Assembly: GCF_013285385.1 (NCBI RefSeq)
Contig: NZ_CP054212.1
Location: 2,728,001 to 2,792,000 of the forward strand
Length of the DNA: 64,000 bases
Reading direction: 5' to 3'
From: Paramixta manurensis
GTDB lineage: Bacteria; Pseudomonadota; Gammaproteobacteria; Enterobacterales; Enterobacteriaceae
Shown: positions 33,141 through 41,432 of the stretch, piece by piece
Position numbering within the stretch: the first letter of the stretch is position 1
Layout: every line of letters starts with the position of its first letter
Translations under genes and position numbers: made by a program
The notes under the pieces: model-generated
Databases searched by the model: none
Seen by the model: only the letters and a program-made list of their open reading frames with translations
Told to the model about the DNA's origin: nothing

Positions 33141-34847
33141 ATGAAAAAAACGTCTTCATCCGGCGAAAGCGCCAGCATTAGCTTCTGGCAGCATCTGCGA
33201 CTGGTGCCGCTTTTTGCGGTCATCTTTAGCGGAATTTTGCTGTTATTCGCCTTATGCATCGGCCTTTCCAGCTATTTTCTCATTCAGAGTAATCACTCTT
33301 TAGACGACGCCACCCAGGAAATCAAAGTTCGGATGGGGCTTTCTAACAGCTCCGACTTTTTACGCACCGCGCGCTTAACCATCATCCACGCCGCCGCCGC
33401 CTCGCGGATTGGTGAAATGGATGAGTTCCATGCCAACCTGCTCACCACCGAAAACCGCATTAAATCGGCACAAGAAAACTTCCAGTTGTATTTACAACGC
33501 CCGAATAAAATGGCACAAGATCGCGCGCTGGACGCCCCGTTAAAAGCGCGCTTCGACCAGTATGTCAACAAAGGTCTGATGCCAATGATCAATGCCGCGC
33601 GTCAGGGCAGTTTCGAGGGCGTTATTTCTCAGGAAACCGATGCCACTCGTAAACTTGATGACAGCTATAGCCTGGTATTGCAGAAAGCGCTGACGCTGCG
33701 TAATCAGCGCGCCGATGCGATCAATCATCAGGCCGCCGCACAATCACGCCTGGGCTTTATGGTAATGGCGGGCGCGTTCGTATTAGCGCTGGTTTTGACC
33801 GGCTTAACCTTTATTTTCCTGCGCCATGTGGTTATTTCACCGCTGCGCCGGGCGGTCGGACGGATTGAGCATATTGCGCACGGCGATCTCACTGCTCCGC
33901 CACAGAGTTGGGGACGGAGTGAGATCGGCCTGTTAGGCAGTAACTTGCAAACCATGCAGCAAGCCCTGATCGCCACCGTGGGCACGGTACGCGAAGGCGC
34001 GATTGCAATTTATCAGGGCTCGGGCGAAATTTCAGCGGGGAATACCGACCTTTCCTCACGCACCGAGCAGCAGGCGGCGGCGCTGGAACAAACCGCCGCC
34101 AGCATGGAGCAGCTTACCGCAACGGTCAAACAGAATGCCGAAAACGCGCATCACGCCAGCCAACTCGCCGCTGACGCCTCCGGCAAGGCGCGCGAAGGGG
34201 GAGATATTGTTAATGGCGTGGTCAATACCATGAATAGCATTTCCGGCAGCTCGAAAAAGATCGCTGAAATCACGACGGTAATTAATAGTATCGCTTTCCA
34301 GACCAATATCCTGGCGCTTAACGCCGCGGTAGAAGCAGCACGCGCTGGAGAGCAAGGGCGCGGTTTCGCGGTGGTCGCCAGTGAAGTCCGCAACCTGGCG
34401 CAGCGCAGCGCCCAGGCGGCGAAAGAGATCGAGGCGTTGATTGCCGAATCGGTAAACTTAATCGATAAAGGTTCGTCCCAAGTCGGCCATGCAGGCAGTA
34501 CCATGACGGAAATTGTCGATGCGGTGCGCCGCGTTACCGATATTATGGCAGAAATAGCCGCCGCGTCTGACGAGCAAAGCCGCGGTATTCAACAAGTTAG
34601 CCAGGCGGTTACCGAGATGGATAATGTAACTCAGCAAAACGCCTCATTAGTGGAAGAAGCCACTGCGGCAGCCTCATCGCTGGAGGAGCAAGCCGCGCGC
34701 CTGACACAGGCCGTCGCCGCATTTCATCTCAGTGTGGAAGCCCCATCGACCGAACCCACCACACTCGCCGCCGCGCCGTTGAAAACTCAGCCCTCTGCTG
34801 CGCCACGCCCGGCCCTCGCCGACGGGGATAACTGGGAAACCTTCTAA
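33141..34847 (+). CDS. Methyl-accepting chemotaxis protein (Tsr/Tar class)
   Basis: A 568-residue transmembrane chemoreceptor. Order: cytosolic start, TM1 (about residues 24-50), periplasmic four-helix-bundle ligand domain (about 50-205), and TM2 (LGFMVMAGAFVLALVLTGL). A HAMP domain follows, then the methylation helices and kinase-contact tip IAFQTNILALNAAVEAARAG. It ends in the CheR/CheB tether pentapeptide NWETF, which marks a high-abundance, self-sufficient receptor. The periplasmic Arg-rich entry (SDFLRTARLTIIHA) resembles amino-acid-binding Tar/Tsr-type sites, but the ligand is unknown. It stands between rcsA and dsrB, where E. coli has no receptor, and has a candidate sigma-28 promoter. 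Confidence 0.95.
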   Translation: MKKTSSSGESASISFWQHLRLVPLFAVIFSGILLLFALCIGLSSYFLIQSNHSLDDATQEIKVRMGLSNSSDFLRTARLTIIHAAAASRIGEMDEFHANLLTTENRIKSAQENFQLYLQRPNKMAQDRALDAPLKARFDQYVNKGLMPMINAARQGSFEGVISQETDATRKLDDSYSLVLQKALTLRNQRADAINHQAAAQSRLGFMVMAGAFVLALVLTGLTFIFLRHVVISPLRRAVGRIEHIAHGDLTAPPQSWGRSEIGLLGSNLQTMQQALIATVGTVREGAIAIYQGSGEISAGNTDLSSRTEQQAAALEQTAASMEQLTATVKQNAENAHHASQLAADASGKAREGGDIVNGVVNTMNSISGSSKKIAEITTVINSIAFQTNILALNAAVEAARAGEQGRGFAVVASEVRNLAQRSAQAAKEIEALIAESVNLIDKGSSQVGHAGSTMTEIVDAVRRVTDIMAEIAAASDEQSRGIQQVSQAVTEMDNVTQQNASLVEEATAAASSLEEQAARLTQAVAAFHLSVEAPSTEPTTLAAAPLKTQPSAAPRPALADGDNWETF

Positions 34848-34909
34848 CGCCAGCGCAGGAACCTAGCCTAGCGGGTCGCGCTTAACCGACCCGCTGTTCT
34901 GACCGTCGA

Positions 34910-35107
34910 TCACAGCTCACTATTGTGCGGCTCAACAAAAATTCCATCCGCATGGCCGACCTCGTTAAAAAACCAAATGCCTAACGGATACTCTTCCAGC
35001 GCCACCAAATACATGGTGCCTTCGCTAAAATCTTCGACGGCCAGTACCTTTCCCGGACGCCGCGGCCCGCCATCTGTCTTTACCGTTACCCGATCATTCA
35101 CTTTCAT
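34910..35107 (-). CDS. dsrB: DsrB protein
   Basis: A 65-residue protein of unknown function. It is nearly identical to E. coli DsrB (MKVNDRVTVKTDGGPRRPG, then SEGTMYLVALEEYPLGIWFF), which is sigma-S-dependent and lies near rcsA. The ATG at 35107 with GGGAG upstream gives the E. coli length; the long in-frame upstream extension is not supported. It is divergent from yodD. Confidence 0.95.
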   Translation of the reverse strand: MKVNDRVTVKTDGGPRRPGKVLAVEDFSEGTMYLVALEEYPLGIWFFNEVGHADGIFVEPHNSEL

Positions 35108-35249
35108 GCCAGTTCTCCCGTACTCTTCGCCGCCGCCAGTGTAAACCAAGTCGTAAAATCCTGCAGCGTAATCAACCGACTCGCGATGCGCCGTCCGTTT
35201 AACCGCGCATCGTCTATACTGATCACAATAGATGCCTCGGGAGGCCATC

Positions 35250-35483
35250 ATGGGAACAGCAAAAGAGTATAGCGATATTGCTAAACGCGAAGTCAATATT
35301 GATGTGGAAGCCTTGTTGCAAGCCATTCACGAGCGCGCATCAGGCGAGGTGAAGGAGTTTATGGAAAGTGAACACGCCCATCGGGTGCGGGTAGATGGTA
35401 AAGAGTATGACTCTTACACGGAACTGGCGGAAGCCTTTGAGCTGGATATTCACGATTACACGATTACCGAAGTTAACCGTTAA
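35250..35483 (+). CDS. yodD: Stress-response protein YodD
   Basis: A 77-residue cytosolic protein matching E. coli YodD (75 aa), a sigma-S and stress-induced protein of unknown mechanism. It begins MGTAKEYSDIAKREVNIDVEALL and ends LAEAFELDIHDYTITEVNR. The ATG at 35250 is six bases after GGGAGG. It is divergent from dsrB and followed, on the opposite strand, by the DsrA RNA gene, whose 3' end lies about 10 bp after the yodD stop. Confidence 0.93.
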   Translation: MGTAKEYSDIAKREVNIDVEALLQAIHERASGEVKEFMESEHAHRVRVDGKEYDSYTELAEAFELDIHDYTITEVNR

Positions 35484-35493
35484 TCGCGGCGCA

Positions 35494-35565
35494 AAAAAAA
35501 TCCCGACCAACCGGTCGGGATGAAAGATAAACCAAGAAATTCGTTACACCAGGAAATTCTCTAAC
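35494..35565 (-). ncRNA. dsrA: DsrA small regulatory RNA
   Basis: DsrA is an Hfq-binding RNA that opens the rpoS leader and represses hns. On the minus strand, 35537-35557 carries an intact 21-base run identical to the E. coli DsrA rpoS-pairing core (TTTCCTGGTGTAACGAATTT within it). TTTCATCCCGACC and a GC-rich terminator hairpin with eight T residues (35493-35520) follow. The E. coli second stem-loop (the CTTAAGCAAG region) is shortened, so the RNA is about 72 nt instead of 87. A -10 TAATCT (35572-35577) and -35 TTGTCT (35594-35599, 16-base spacer) sit just upstream. The location beside dsrB, yodD and yedP matches E. coli. The 5' end is estimated from the promoter. Confidence 0.88.
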
Positions 35566-35571
35566 AACTGA

Positions 35572-35599
35572 AGATTACGCCATCACGCCATTAAGACAA
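35572..35599 (-). promoter_or_regulatory. Candidate dsrA promoter
   Basis: Minus-strand TTGTCT (-35, four of six) and TAATCT (-10, five of six) with a 16-base spacer, ending seven bases before the estimated DsrA 5' end. E. coli dsrA has a sigma-70 promoter that is more active at low temperature; the strength here is not testable from sequence. Confidence 0.55.
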
Positions 35600-35832
35600 G
35601 TCTTAACCAAGTTAAAAAAAGGCTTAATTTTGGTCAATTTACGTCCCCCTAACGGCACTAACCCCTACTCGGTGCGGCCTGAAGAGACGCCACTATCAAG
35701 CCATCCACCCTCTTCTCAGAGTCTTTTTTTAGGATTATTCCTGGCTAACGGGGGCTCTGAGTTGCGTGCTGATGCAGATACCCGAGCGGTCTGGCGCGAC
35801 GGCGTTTAACGATCAATCAAGAGGTTATCGGT

Positions 35833-36633
35833 ATGCCTGATTTGTACGATCCGTTAATGATAGTGACTGATTTAGACGGTTCCCTACTCGATCATCACAC
35901 CTATTGCTGGTCACCTGCCCAACCTTGGCTCACACGCCTGCAACAGCATGCTATTCCACTGGTTATATGTTCCAGTAAAACCGCAGCGGAGATCATTCCA
36001 CTACAACAGCAATTAGGGCTCTCAAACGCGCCGTTTATCGCCGAAAATGGTGCACTGGTGCAATATCAGGACGCACATGATGCCCCGTTACGGCACTATT
36101 TTGGTAAACGATACAGCGAAATTTGCCGCCTATTGCACCCTCTCCATCATCAATTTCGTTTCACCGGTTTTGCTGATTTCAGTGAACAAGAGGTGGCGGA
36201 GATGACCGGCCTTTCGCTGCATGACGCCATGCTATCGCGCAGACGCGAGGCCTCAGAAACCCTAATCTGGCGCGATTCGGAAGCGCAGCGAATCCGTTTT
36301 CAGCAACATCTGGCTCAGGAAGGGCTAACGCTGATACAAGGCGGTCGCTTTTGGCATGTGATGAGCAGTAACGGCGGCAAAGGCGCCGCGCTGGCATGGC
36401 TCTTGCAAAACATTCAGACGCCGAAAGCTAAAAGCTGGCTCACCCTTGGCCTCGGCGACGGTCCGAATGATGCGCCGATGCTGGATAGTGTCGATTATGC
36501 GGTAATCATTAAAGGCTACAGTAAATTTCCGGTCGAACTGACCCGTACCGATGAGGAAAATGTGTATCGCACCAACGCTTACGGCCCCGAAGGCTGGAGC
36601 GAAGGGCTTGATTACTTTATCTCGCAAACGTGA
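35833..36633 (+). CDS. yedP: Mannosyl-3-phosphoglycerate phosphatase family protein YedP (MpgP)
   Basis: A HAD-superfamily Cof-type phosphatase of 266 residues that dephosphorylates mannosyl- or glucosyl-3-phosphoglycerate to the glycerate-linked osmolyte. HAD motif I is VTDLDGSLLD (D13, D15), motif II ICSSKTAAE, and motif IV GLGDGPNDAPML near residue 210. E. coli keeps yedP without a partner synthase. Here a GpgS-like synthase follows 46 bp downstream, so the pair can form a complete biosynthetic pathway for mannosylglycerate or glucosylglycerate. The start is an ATG behind GAGGTT. Confidence 0.93.
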   Translation: MPDLYDPLMIVTDLDGSLLDHHTYCWSPAQPWLTRLQQHAIPLVICSSKTAAEIIPLQQQLGLSNAPFIAENGALVQYQDAHDAPLRHYFGKRYSEICRLLHPLHHQFRFTGFADFSEQEVAEMTGLSLHDAMLSRRREASETLIWRDSEAQRIRFQQHLAQEGLTLIQGGRFWHVMSSNGGKGAALAWLLQNIQTPKAKSWLTLGLGDGPNDAPMLDSVDYAVIIKGYSKFPVELTRTDEENVYRTNAYGPEGWSEGLDYFISQT

Positions 36634-36679
36634 CGCAGATTATCGCGCAATGGCACGATAATCCATCGAGGGGGAAACG

Positions 36680-37900
36680 ATGAGTGATTTTTTCCAGAAC
36701 GGCATTATCACTAATTTTCACAACCTAACCGCACGTTCCACCGAGGATTTAGAACAAGAGATGATGCGCTTTGCCGAAAAGTGCAAAATGGGGCTAATCC
36801 TGCCGGCGCTATTTTCTGAACTGGAGGGACCGGCGCTCGATAATATCGTGAATGAATTGGCAAAAGTGACCTGGCTTGAGGAGATCGTTATCGGGCTTGA
36901 CCGCGCTGACCGTGAACAATTTCTCCACGCCAAAGCCTTCTTTTCTCGTCTGCCGCAGCGCCACCGTATTTTATGGAATGACGGGCCGCGTCTGAAAGCG
37001 TTGGATGCAGAACTGGAGAAAGAGGGATTGTCTCCCGGACAGGCCGGTAAAGGGCGCAATGTTTGGTTTTGTAGCGGCTACATATTGGCTTCCGGTCGCA
37101 CTGCCTGCGTAGCGCTGCACGATTGCGATATTGTCACTTATCAGCGCGATATGCTGGCCCGTTTGCTTTATCCGTTAGCGCATCCCTCTTTTCAATATGC
37201 GTTTTGCAAAGGATTTTATGCGCGCGTCGCTGACGGCAAACTCAATGGGCGCGTTGGGCGGTTGTTGGTTGGGCCCTTGTTACGCGCGCTACAAAAAGTG
37301 TACGGACAGTCTGACTATTTGGAGTATCTCAGCAGTTTCCGTTATCCGCTTTCCGGCGAATTCGCCATGCGTACCCATGTGTTGAACGGGATCAAGTTAC
37401 CGAGCGACTGGGGCCTGGAGATAGGCGTGTTATCAGAGATTTATCGTGATTACAACACTCGCCAGAGTTGCCAGGTTGAAATCGCCGATAATTACGATCA
37501 TAAGCACCAGCCGCTTTCCGGGCAGGATGGTACCGGCGGTTTAAAGCGGATGAGTAATGATATTGTGCAATCATTATTGCGCAAAATGGCCACTATGGGC
37601 GTTAACCTGACCAGTGACTCATTTCGCGTATTGAAAGCCACCTACTATCGTAACGCGCTGGATACCATGGAGATTTATCGTCATGAAGCGGCGATGAACG
37701 GCCTAACATTTGATCAGCATAACGAAGAGGCGGCGGTTGAAATGTTTACGCAATCGATCCTCGACGCAGGCCAGGCGTTTATTGAGCGGCCAAATGAAAA
37801 GCCCTTTATCCCCGGCTGGAACCGCGTGCAATCCGCCTTTCCACAGATTCTGCAACGCATTTATCAAGCGGTTGAAGAGGATAACCAAGGCCACGTTTAA
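36680..37900 (+). CDS. gpgS: Glucosyl-3-phosphoglycerate synthase-like glycosyltransferase (GpgS)
   Basis: A 406-residue GT-A-fold retaining glycosyltransferase resembling GpgS (GT81 type). It would transfer glucose from an NDP-glucose to D-3-phosphoglycerate. The metal-binding D-x-D is in ALHDCDIVTYQRDML (D148, D150). GKGRNVWFCSGYIL, the FRYPLSGEFAM acceptor-loop segment and SDWGLEIGVLSEIYRD are conserved family blocks. The start has GAGGGG upstream. Together with YedP it would make glucosylglycerate (or mannosylglycerate), a compatible solute of nitrogen-limited, osmotically stressed cells in some plant-associated enterobacteria. Sugar specificity cannot be read from sequence. Confidence 0.8.
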   Translation: MSDFFQNGIITNFHNLTARSTEDLEQEMMRFAEKCKMGLILPALFSELEGPALDNIVNELAKVTWLEEIVIGLDRADREQFLHAKAFFSRLPQRHRILWNDGPRLKALDAELEKEGLSPGQAGKGRNVWFCSGYILASGRTACVALHDCDIVTYQRDMLARLLYPLAHPSFQYAFCKGFYARVADGKLNGRVGRLLVGPLLRALQKVYGQSDYLEYLSSFRYPLSGEFAMRTHVLNGIKLPSDWGLEIGVLSEIYRDYNTRQSCQVEIADNYDHKHQPLSGQDGTGGLKRMSNDIVQSLLRKMATMGVNLTSDSFRVLKATYYRNALDTMEIYRHEAAMNGLTFDQHNEEAAVEMFTQSILDAGQAFIERPNEKPFIPGWNRVQSAFPQILQRIYQAVEEDNQGHV

Positions 37901-37912
37901 ATCGCGCCCATT

Positions 37913-37941
37913 AAAAAGGCTCACCGGTTAGGGTGAGCCTT
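37913..37941 (-). terminator. Bidirectional terminator between gpgS and yodC
   Basis: Perfect ten-base stem AAGGCTCACC / GGTGAGCCTT with a six-base loop; five T residues follow on the minus strand (serving yodC). It lies in the 64-bp gap between the convergent stops of gpgS and yodC. Confidence 0.85.
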
Positions 37942-37964
37942 GCGAAAGGAAACGGCTACCCTGC

Positions 37965-38144
37965 TTAGCTGGCAAACTGATGTTCAGCCGATAATGCGCG
38001 AAGTTCATCTTCGCGAAATGCTTCGCATTTGACGCTGTGCCCATCATACCAACGGCACTCGACCATCCCGCTGGCATAACCGGTAACCACCATCACCGAG
38101 CCACCTTCTTTGTGCTGAACCTCTTCGCTGACAGAAAATGCCAT
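37965..38144 (-). CDS. yodC: YodC family protein
   Basis: A 59-residue protein of unknown function, DUF2158-like, nearly identical to E. coli YodC (60 aa): FSVSEEV near the start, VTGYASGMVECRWYDGHSVK and the FREDEL segment. It is a small SH3-like beta-barrel by family. The ATG at 38144 has GAGAGGAG eight bases upstream; a further 5-codon extension is possible but not needed. It is convergent with the gpgS operon. Confidence 0.92.
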   Translation of the reverse strand: MAFSVSEEVQHKEGGSVMVVTGYASGMVECRWYDGHSVKCEAFREDELRALSAEHQFAS

Positions 38145-38353
38145 ACGCGCTCCTCTCAATTAAAAGTGAAAAAAGTATGCTTAATGTATAGCAGAGCGCG
38201 CTAATTTTTACCCGTCGTACTGCGGATAAAATCCTGTTATGCAAAATAATCAGTTAATTATATTAAAAATAAACAAAGCGGATAAAGCGTATGAGAAACG
38301 TTTAGCCGCCAAAAGTAGCGGGAAACGTACAGGGTGCCAGGTAACATAGCGAT

Positions 38354-38382
38354 AAAAAAACGGATGGCATTACGCCATCCGT
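38354..38382 (-). terminator. Terminator after the 43-codon gene
   Basis: Minus-strand perfect stem ACGGATGGC / GCCATCCGT with a five-base loop followed by seven T residues, about 27 bp after the stop of the 38409-38540 gene. It ends the yedI transcription unit. Confidence 0.9.
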
Positions 38383-38408
38383 TCGCACACCCATCCAGTC
38401 AGCCAAAA

Positions 38409-38540
38409 TCAGATTTTGCAGCCTTCGCAATCGGCTTCGTCACTCAGATCGGTTGGTACTTCATTGGCTTTTTTCGCCGCGTTGGCTTCTGCCTCTTCCA
38501 ACTGCGCATCAATATCAAATTCAAAAATATCGTCGTTCAT
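38409..38540 (-). CDS. 43-residue acidic small protein with C-terminal CxxC
   Basis: A short gene lying 33 bp downstream of yedI on the same strand. The ATG at 38540 has GGGGAG about eight bases upstream, and a textbook terminator follows. The product is strongly acidic: MNDDIFEFDIDAQLEEAEA at the N-terminus, a Lys/Ala helix, and DEADCEGCKI at the very end with C39 and C42 spaced CxxC. It has no signal peptide or membrane segment. I do not recognise the family. A metal-binding or redox role for the CxxC, or a modified-peptide precursor, are possibilities only. Confidence 0.75.
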   Translation of the reverse strand: MNDDIFEFDIDAQLEEAEANAAKKANEVPTDLSDEADCEGCKI

Positions 38541-38573
38541 TGTCTTACTCCCCTTGCTCTTCATAACTTGTCT

Positions 38574-39485
38574 TTATACTGACTTCGCACGTCGTTTCGC
38601 AATCAGATTTACCACTAACAGCACAATGGAACCAATGATGAAACCAATCACCAAATTGGCCGCATTCTCCAACAGCGTGGCAATAATGCCCTGAAAACCG
38701 GCGCTAACATGCGCAATGGCCTGATGCAATCGCGGAACGCCATGTACCACAATCCCGCCGCCCACCAAGAACATGGCTAACGTCCCGACCACCGTCAGTA
38801 TTTTCATCAGCCATGGCGCAGCCACCAACAACCCGCCGCCGACCGCCTTTGCGAAAGCAGAGGATTTCTCGCGTAACCAGAACCCCAGATCGTCCAGTTT
38901 AACGATGGCGGCAACAATGCCATATACCCCAATGGTGACCAGGATAGCGATACCCGCCAAGATAATCACCTGGTTCAGTAACGGCGCCTCAGAAACAATA
39001 CCCAGCGTAATCGCCACTATCTCTGCTGACAAAATAAAATCGGTACGAATCGCTCCCTTAACCTTTTTTTTCTCATAGGCCATCGGGTCTTGGCGGGCGG
39101 CCTGCGCTAACCGTTGTTGACGAGCTTCCTGCGTCTCCTGCGCTTTATCACGATGCAAGCTATGCATCACTTTTTCCACGCCTTCATAACAGAGGTAAGC
39201 CCCACCGACCATCAGCAACGGCGTAATCGCCCATGGCGCAAAGGCGCTGATCACCAACGCCAGCGGCACCAAAATCAATTTATTCAGAAACGACCCTTTC
39301 GCCACGCCCCACACCACCGGTAACTCCCGGTTGGCTTTAACCCCGGCGACTTGCTGGGCATTCAACGATAAATCATCGCCCAATACACCGACGGTTTTTC
39401 TGGCGGCCACTTTCCCCATCACCGAAATATCATCCAGTAGGGTGGCAATATCATCAAGAAGCGTCAGTAAACTACTACCGGCCAC
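38574..39485 (-). CDS. yedI: DUF808 inner membrane protein YedI
   Basis: A 303-residue polytopic membrane protein, DUF808 family, close to E. coli YedI (305 aa). The family start MAGSSLLTLLDDIATLLDDI and the block DDLSLNAQQVAGVKANRELP are conserved. About seven membrane helices follow, with the KGAIRTDFILSAEIVAITLG region. Function unknown. The start is a GTG at 39485 seven bases after AAGGA, because the nearby ATG is out of frame. It sits in an operon-like run: an 87-codon gene (30 bp upstream), yedI, then the 43-codon gene and terminator. Confidence 0.92.
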   Translation of the reverse strand: MAGSSLLTLLDDIATLLDDISVMGKVAARKTVGVLGDDLSLNAQQVAGVKANRELPVVWGVAKGSFLNKLILVPLALVISAFAPWAITPLLMVGGAYLCYEGVEKVMHSLHRDKAQETQEARQQRLAQAARQDPMAYEKKKVKGAIRTDFILSAEIVAITLGIVSEAPLLNQVIILAGIAILVTIGVYGIVAAIVKLDDLGFWLREKSSAFAKAVGGGLLVAAPWLMKILTVVGTLAMFLVGGGIVVHGVPRLHQAIAHVSAGFQGIIATLLENAANLVIGFIIGSIVLLVVNLIAKRRAKSV

Positions 39486-39515
39486 ATTGTGTTCCTTTTT
39501 GGTTATCCATATTGG

Positions 39516-39779
39516 TTAAGATCGGCTGTCGTGCACATCGTGCCACTCCACCACCGCCATATCCGCGATACCTTCGCAATCCCACTCTACCCGCACCGGT
39601 TGGCCTTCTGCCTGGTCATGGTCCAGATATTTACTTACCGGGCTTTCGGTTAAGCCGGTAATATCTTCAGTGGCAATCAGCGTTTCACCCACAAAAACCC
39701 GCGCCGTCGCCCGGGTGCTTACCATCCGCTCACCGCGTAGTGCGTAGAGCCGCCTTACCGTTAACTTTACACGGGCCAT
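39516..39779 (-). CDS. Small hypothetical protein upstream of yedI
   Basis: An 87-residue protein with no recognised domain. It starts MARVKLTVRRLYALRGERMV and has a mainly beta pattern (TARVFVGETLIATEDITGL, then EWDCEGIADMAVVEWHDV). There is no signal peptide or membrane helix. Its ATG at 39779 has GGTG at about seven bases. It is 30 bp upstream of yedI in the same direction and probably its operon mate. Coding status is supported by the position and ribosome site only. Confidence 0.6.
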   Translation of the reverse strand: MARVKLTVRRLYALRGERMVSTRATARVFVGETLIATEDITGLTESPVSKYLDHDQAEGQPVRVEWDCEGIADMAVVEWHDVHDSRS

Positions 39780-39960
39780 GTTTTCACCGTAGCCAACTGA
39801 GAGGAAACCGCTGATCTAAACAATTATGCGCCAAAATGGCAATCTTTGAGCGTCAGAAGCGCAGAATATGCCGGATAAGTTTGTCGGTGAAAAACAGCAA
39901 GTAATTCTGTTACTTTAACGGTAGGGTAATTACCTTATTAACCCGATGTGAGATTAAGGA

Positions 39961-40866
39961 ATGACTCGCCGCACCACCCTCCTACCACTAATAACATCGC
40001 TATTTATTCTGTATGTTGTTTGGGGCTCGACCTATTTTGCTATTCGAATCGGCGTAGAGAGCTGGCCGCCGATGATGATGGCTGGCTTACGTTTTCTGAC
40101 AGCCGGCGTGATTCTGTTTATTCTGGTGCGTGTGCAAGGACAACCGTTGCCGGATTGGCGCTCGACGGTTAATGCCGCCATTGTCGGTATTTTATTGTTG
40201 GTTATCGGTAATGGGCTAGTCACCATTGCCGAGCAGCAAAATGTCCCTTCCGGTCTCGCCGCGGTGATGGTTGCCACCGTACCGCTGTTCGCCATGTGCT
40301 TTAGTCGGCTATTTGGCATTAGTACGCGTTGGATTGAATGGGTCGGTATCGCGGTTGGCTTGGTCGGCATTGTGCTACTGAATAGCGGCGGGCACTTGGC
40401 GGGAAATCCGTGGGGAGCATTAATGATTTTGCTGGCCGCAATTAGCTGGGCCTTCGGTTCGGTCTGGGGGTCGCGCATTGCGTTGCCAAAGGGCGCTATG
40501 GCTGGCGCGATTGAGATGATTACCGCCGGAGTGGTTCTGCTGTTACTCAGCAGCGTAAGCGGAGAGCATTTGGTGGCCATGCCGGATTTGCGCGGCTTTC
40601 TGGCGCTCGGTTATCTGACACTCTTTGGCTCAATCATCGCCATTAATGCCTATATGTACCTGATCCGCAATGTTACACCCGCCGTTGCTACCAGCTACGC
40701 CTACGTTAACCCGGTCGTCGCAGTGCTGCTTGGCACATCTTTTGGCGATGAGATGCTTTCGCAGCGCGAATGGCTGGCGCTGGCGATTATTATTGCCGCA
40801 GTGGTTTTAGTGACGTTAGGTAAGACGCTGTTTCCGGCAAAAACCGCCATTAAGCAAGTCTCCTAA
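39961..40866 (+). CDS. yedA: EamA-family drug/metabolite exporter YedA
   Basis: YedA is a ten-helix inner-membrane DMT-superfamily exporter; its natural substrate is unknown. The 301-residue protein has two EamA repeats (first SLFILYVVWGSTYFAIRIG, second AISWAFGSVWGSRIAL) and the conserved YAYVNPVVAVLLG segment near residue 245. Length matches E. coli YedA (306). It lies convergent with vsr; the stops are only four bases apart. Confidence 0.95.
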   Translation: MTRRTTLLPLITSLFILYVVWGSTYFAIRIGVESWPPMMMAGLRFLTAGVILFILVRVQGQPLPDWRSTVNAAIVGILLLVIGNGLVTIAEQQNVPSGLAAVMVATVPLFAMCFSRLFGISTRWIEWVGIAVGLVGIVLLNSGGHLAGNPWGALMILLAAISWAFGSVWGSRIALPKGAMAGAIEMITAGVVLLLLSSVSGEHLVAMPDLRGFLALGYLTLFGSIIAINAYMYLIRNVTPAVATSYAYVNPVVAVLLGTSFGDEMLSQREWLALAIIIAAVVLVTLGKTLFPAKTAIKQVS

Positions 40867-40870
40867 GGCC

Positions 40871-41365
40871 TCAATTCGCATCTGGCGTTTCGCCAGACGC
40901 CAGATGCTGAATGCCCTGGTAATCGATCGCAGCGTTGCCATCGCTGGCCAGCACCCACTCTTCAAGGCGCGTAATCAGCGCTTCATCATCCAGTTTGAGC
41001 TTACCGCGCAACGCGCATTCCCAGACAATTAACACTTTCCAGCCTTCCGCGCTAAGTTGTGCCACATGGCGACGATCACGCACCACATTACTCTCAATTT
41101 TTCCGGCCCAGAACGCCGTTCGCGTGGCGGGGAGTTTAAACAGGTAACAGTGATGATGGTGCCAAAAGCAGCCGTGCACAAAAATAATTGCGCGGTAATC
41201 ATCCAGCACAAAATCCGGCCTACCCGCCAGCGCTTTGTCCTGAACGCGATACGCCAACCCGCGCCCGGTTAACAACGCCGCAAGGCGTTGCTCAATCGAC
41301 GTGTCTCGGGTACGTACCGCCCTCATATTTTTACTGCGAATAGCGGGGGAATGTACATCAGCCAT
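40871..41365 (-). CDS. vsr: Very short patch repair endonuclease Vsr
   Basis: Vsr nicks 5' of the T in T:G mismatches made by deamination of Dcm-methylated cytosine (CTWGG), starting very short patch repair. The 164-residue protein (E. coli 156) keeps D51 in GRPDFVLDD, H64 and H69 in VHGCFWHHHHC, and the zinc-binding Cys/His set. The ATG at 41365 is five bases after GGAGG. In E. coli the vsr start overlaps the dcm end; here a 67-bp gap separates them. It is convergent with yedA. Confidence 0.96.
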   Translation of the reverse strand: MADVHSPAIRSKNMRAVRTRDTSIEQRLAALLTGRGLAYRVQDKALAGRPDFVLDDYRAIIFVHGCFWHHHHCYLFKLPATRTAFWAGKIESNVVRDRRHVAQLSAEGWKVLIVWECALRGKLKLDDEALITRLEEWVLASDGNAAIDYQGIQHLASGETPDAN

Positions 41366-41432
41366 CGGACCTCCTCACTCTGTCACCCATTGTTAGTGTA
41401 CGCGCAATCCCTGCATTGAGCGAGGCGCCGGG

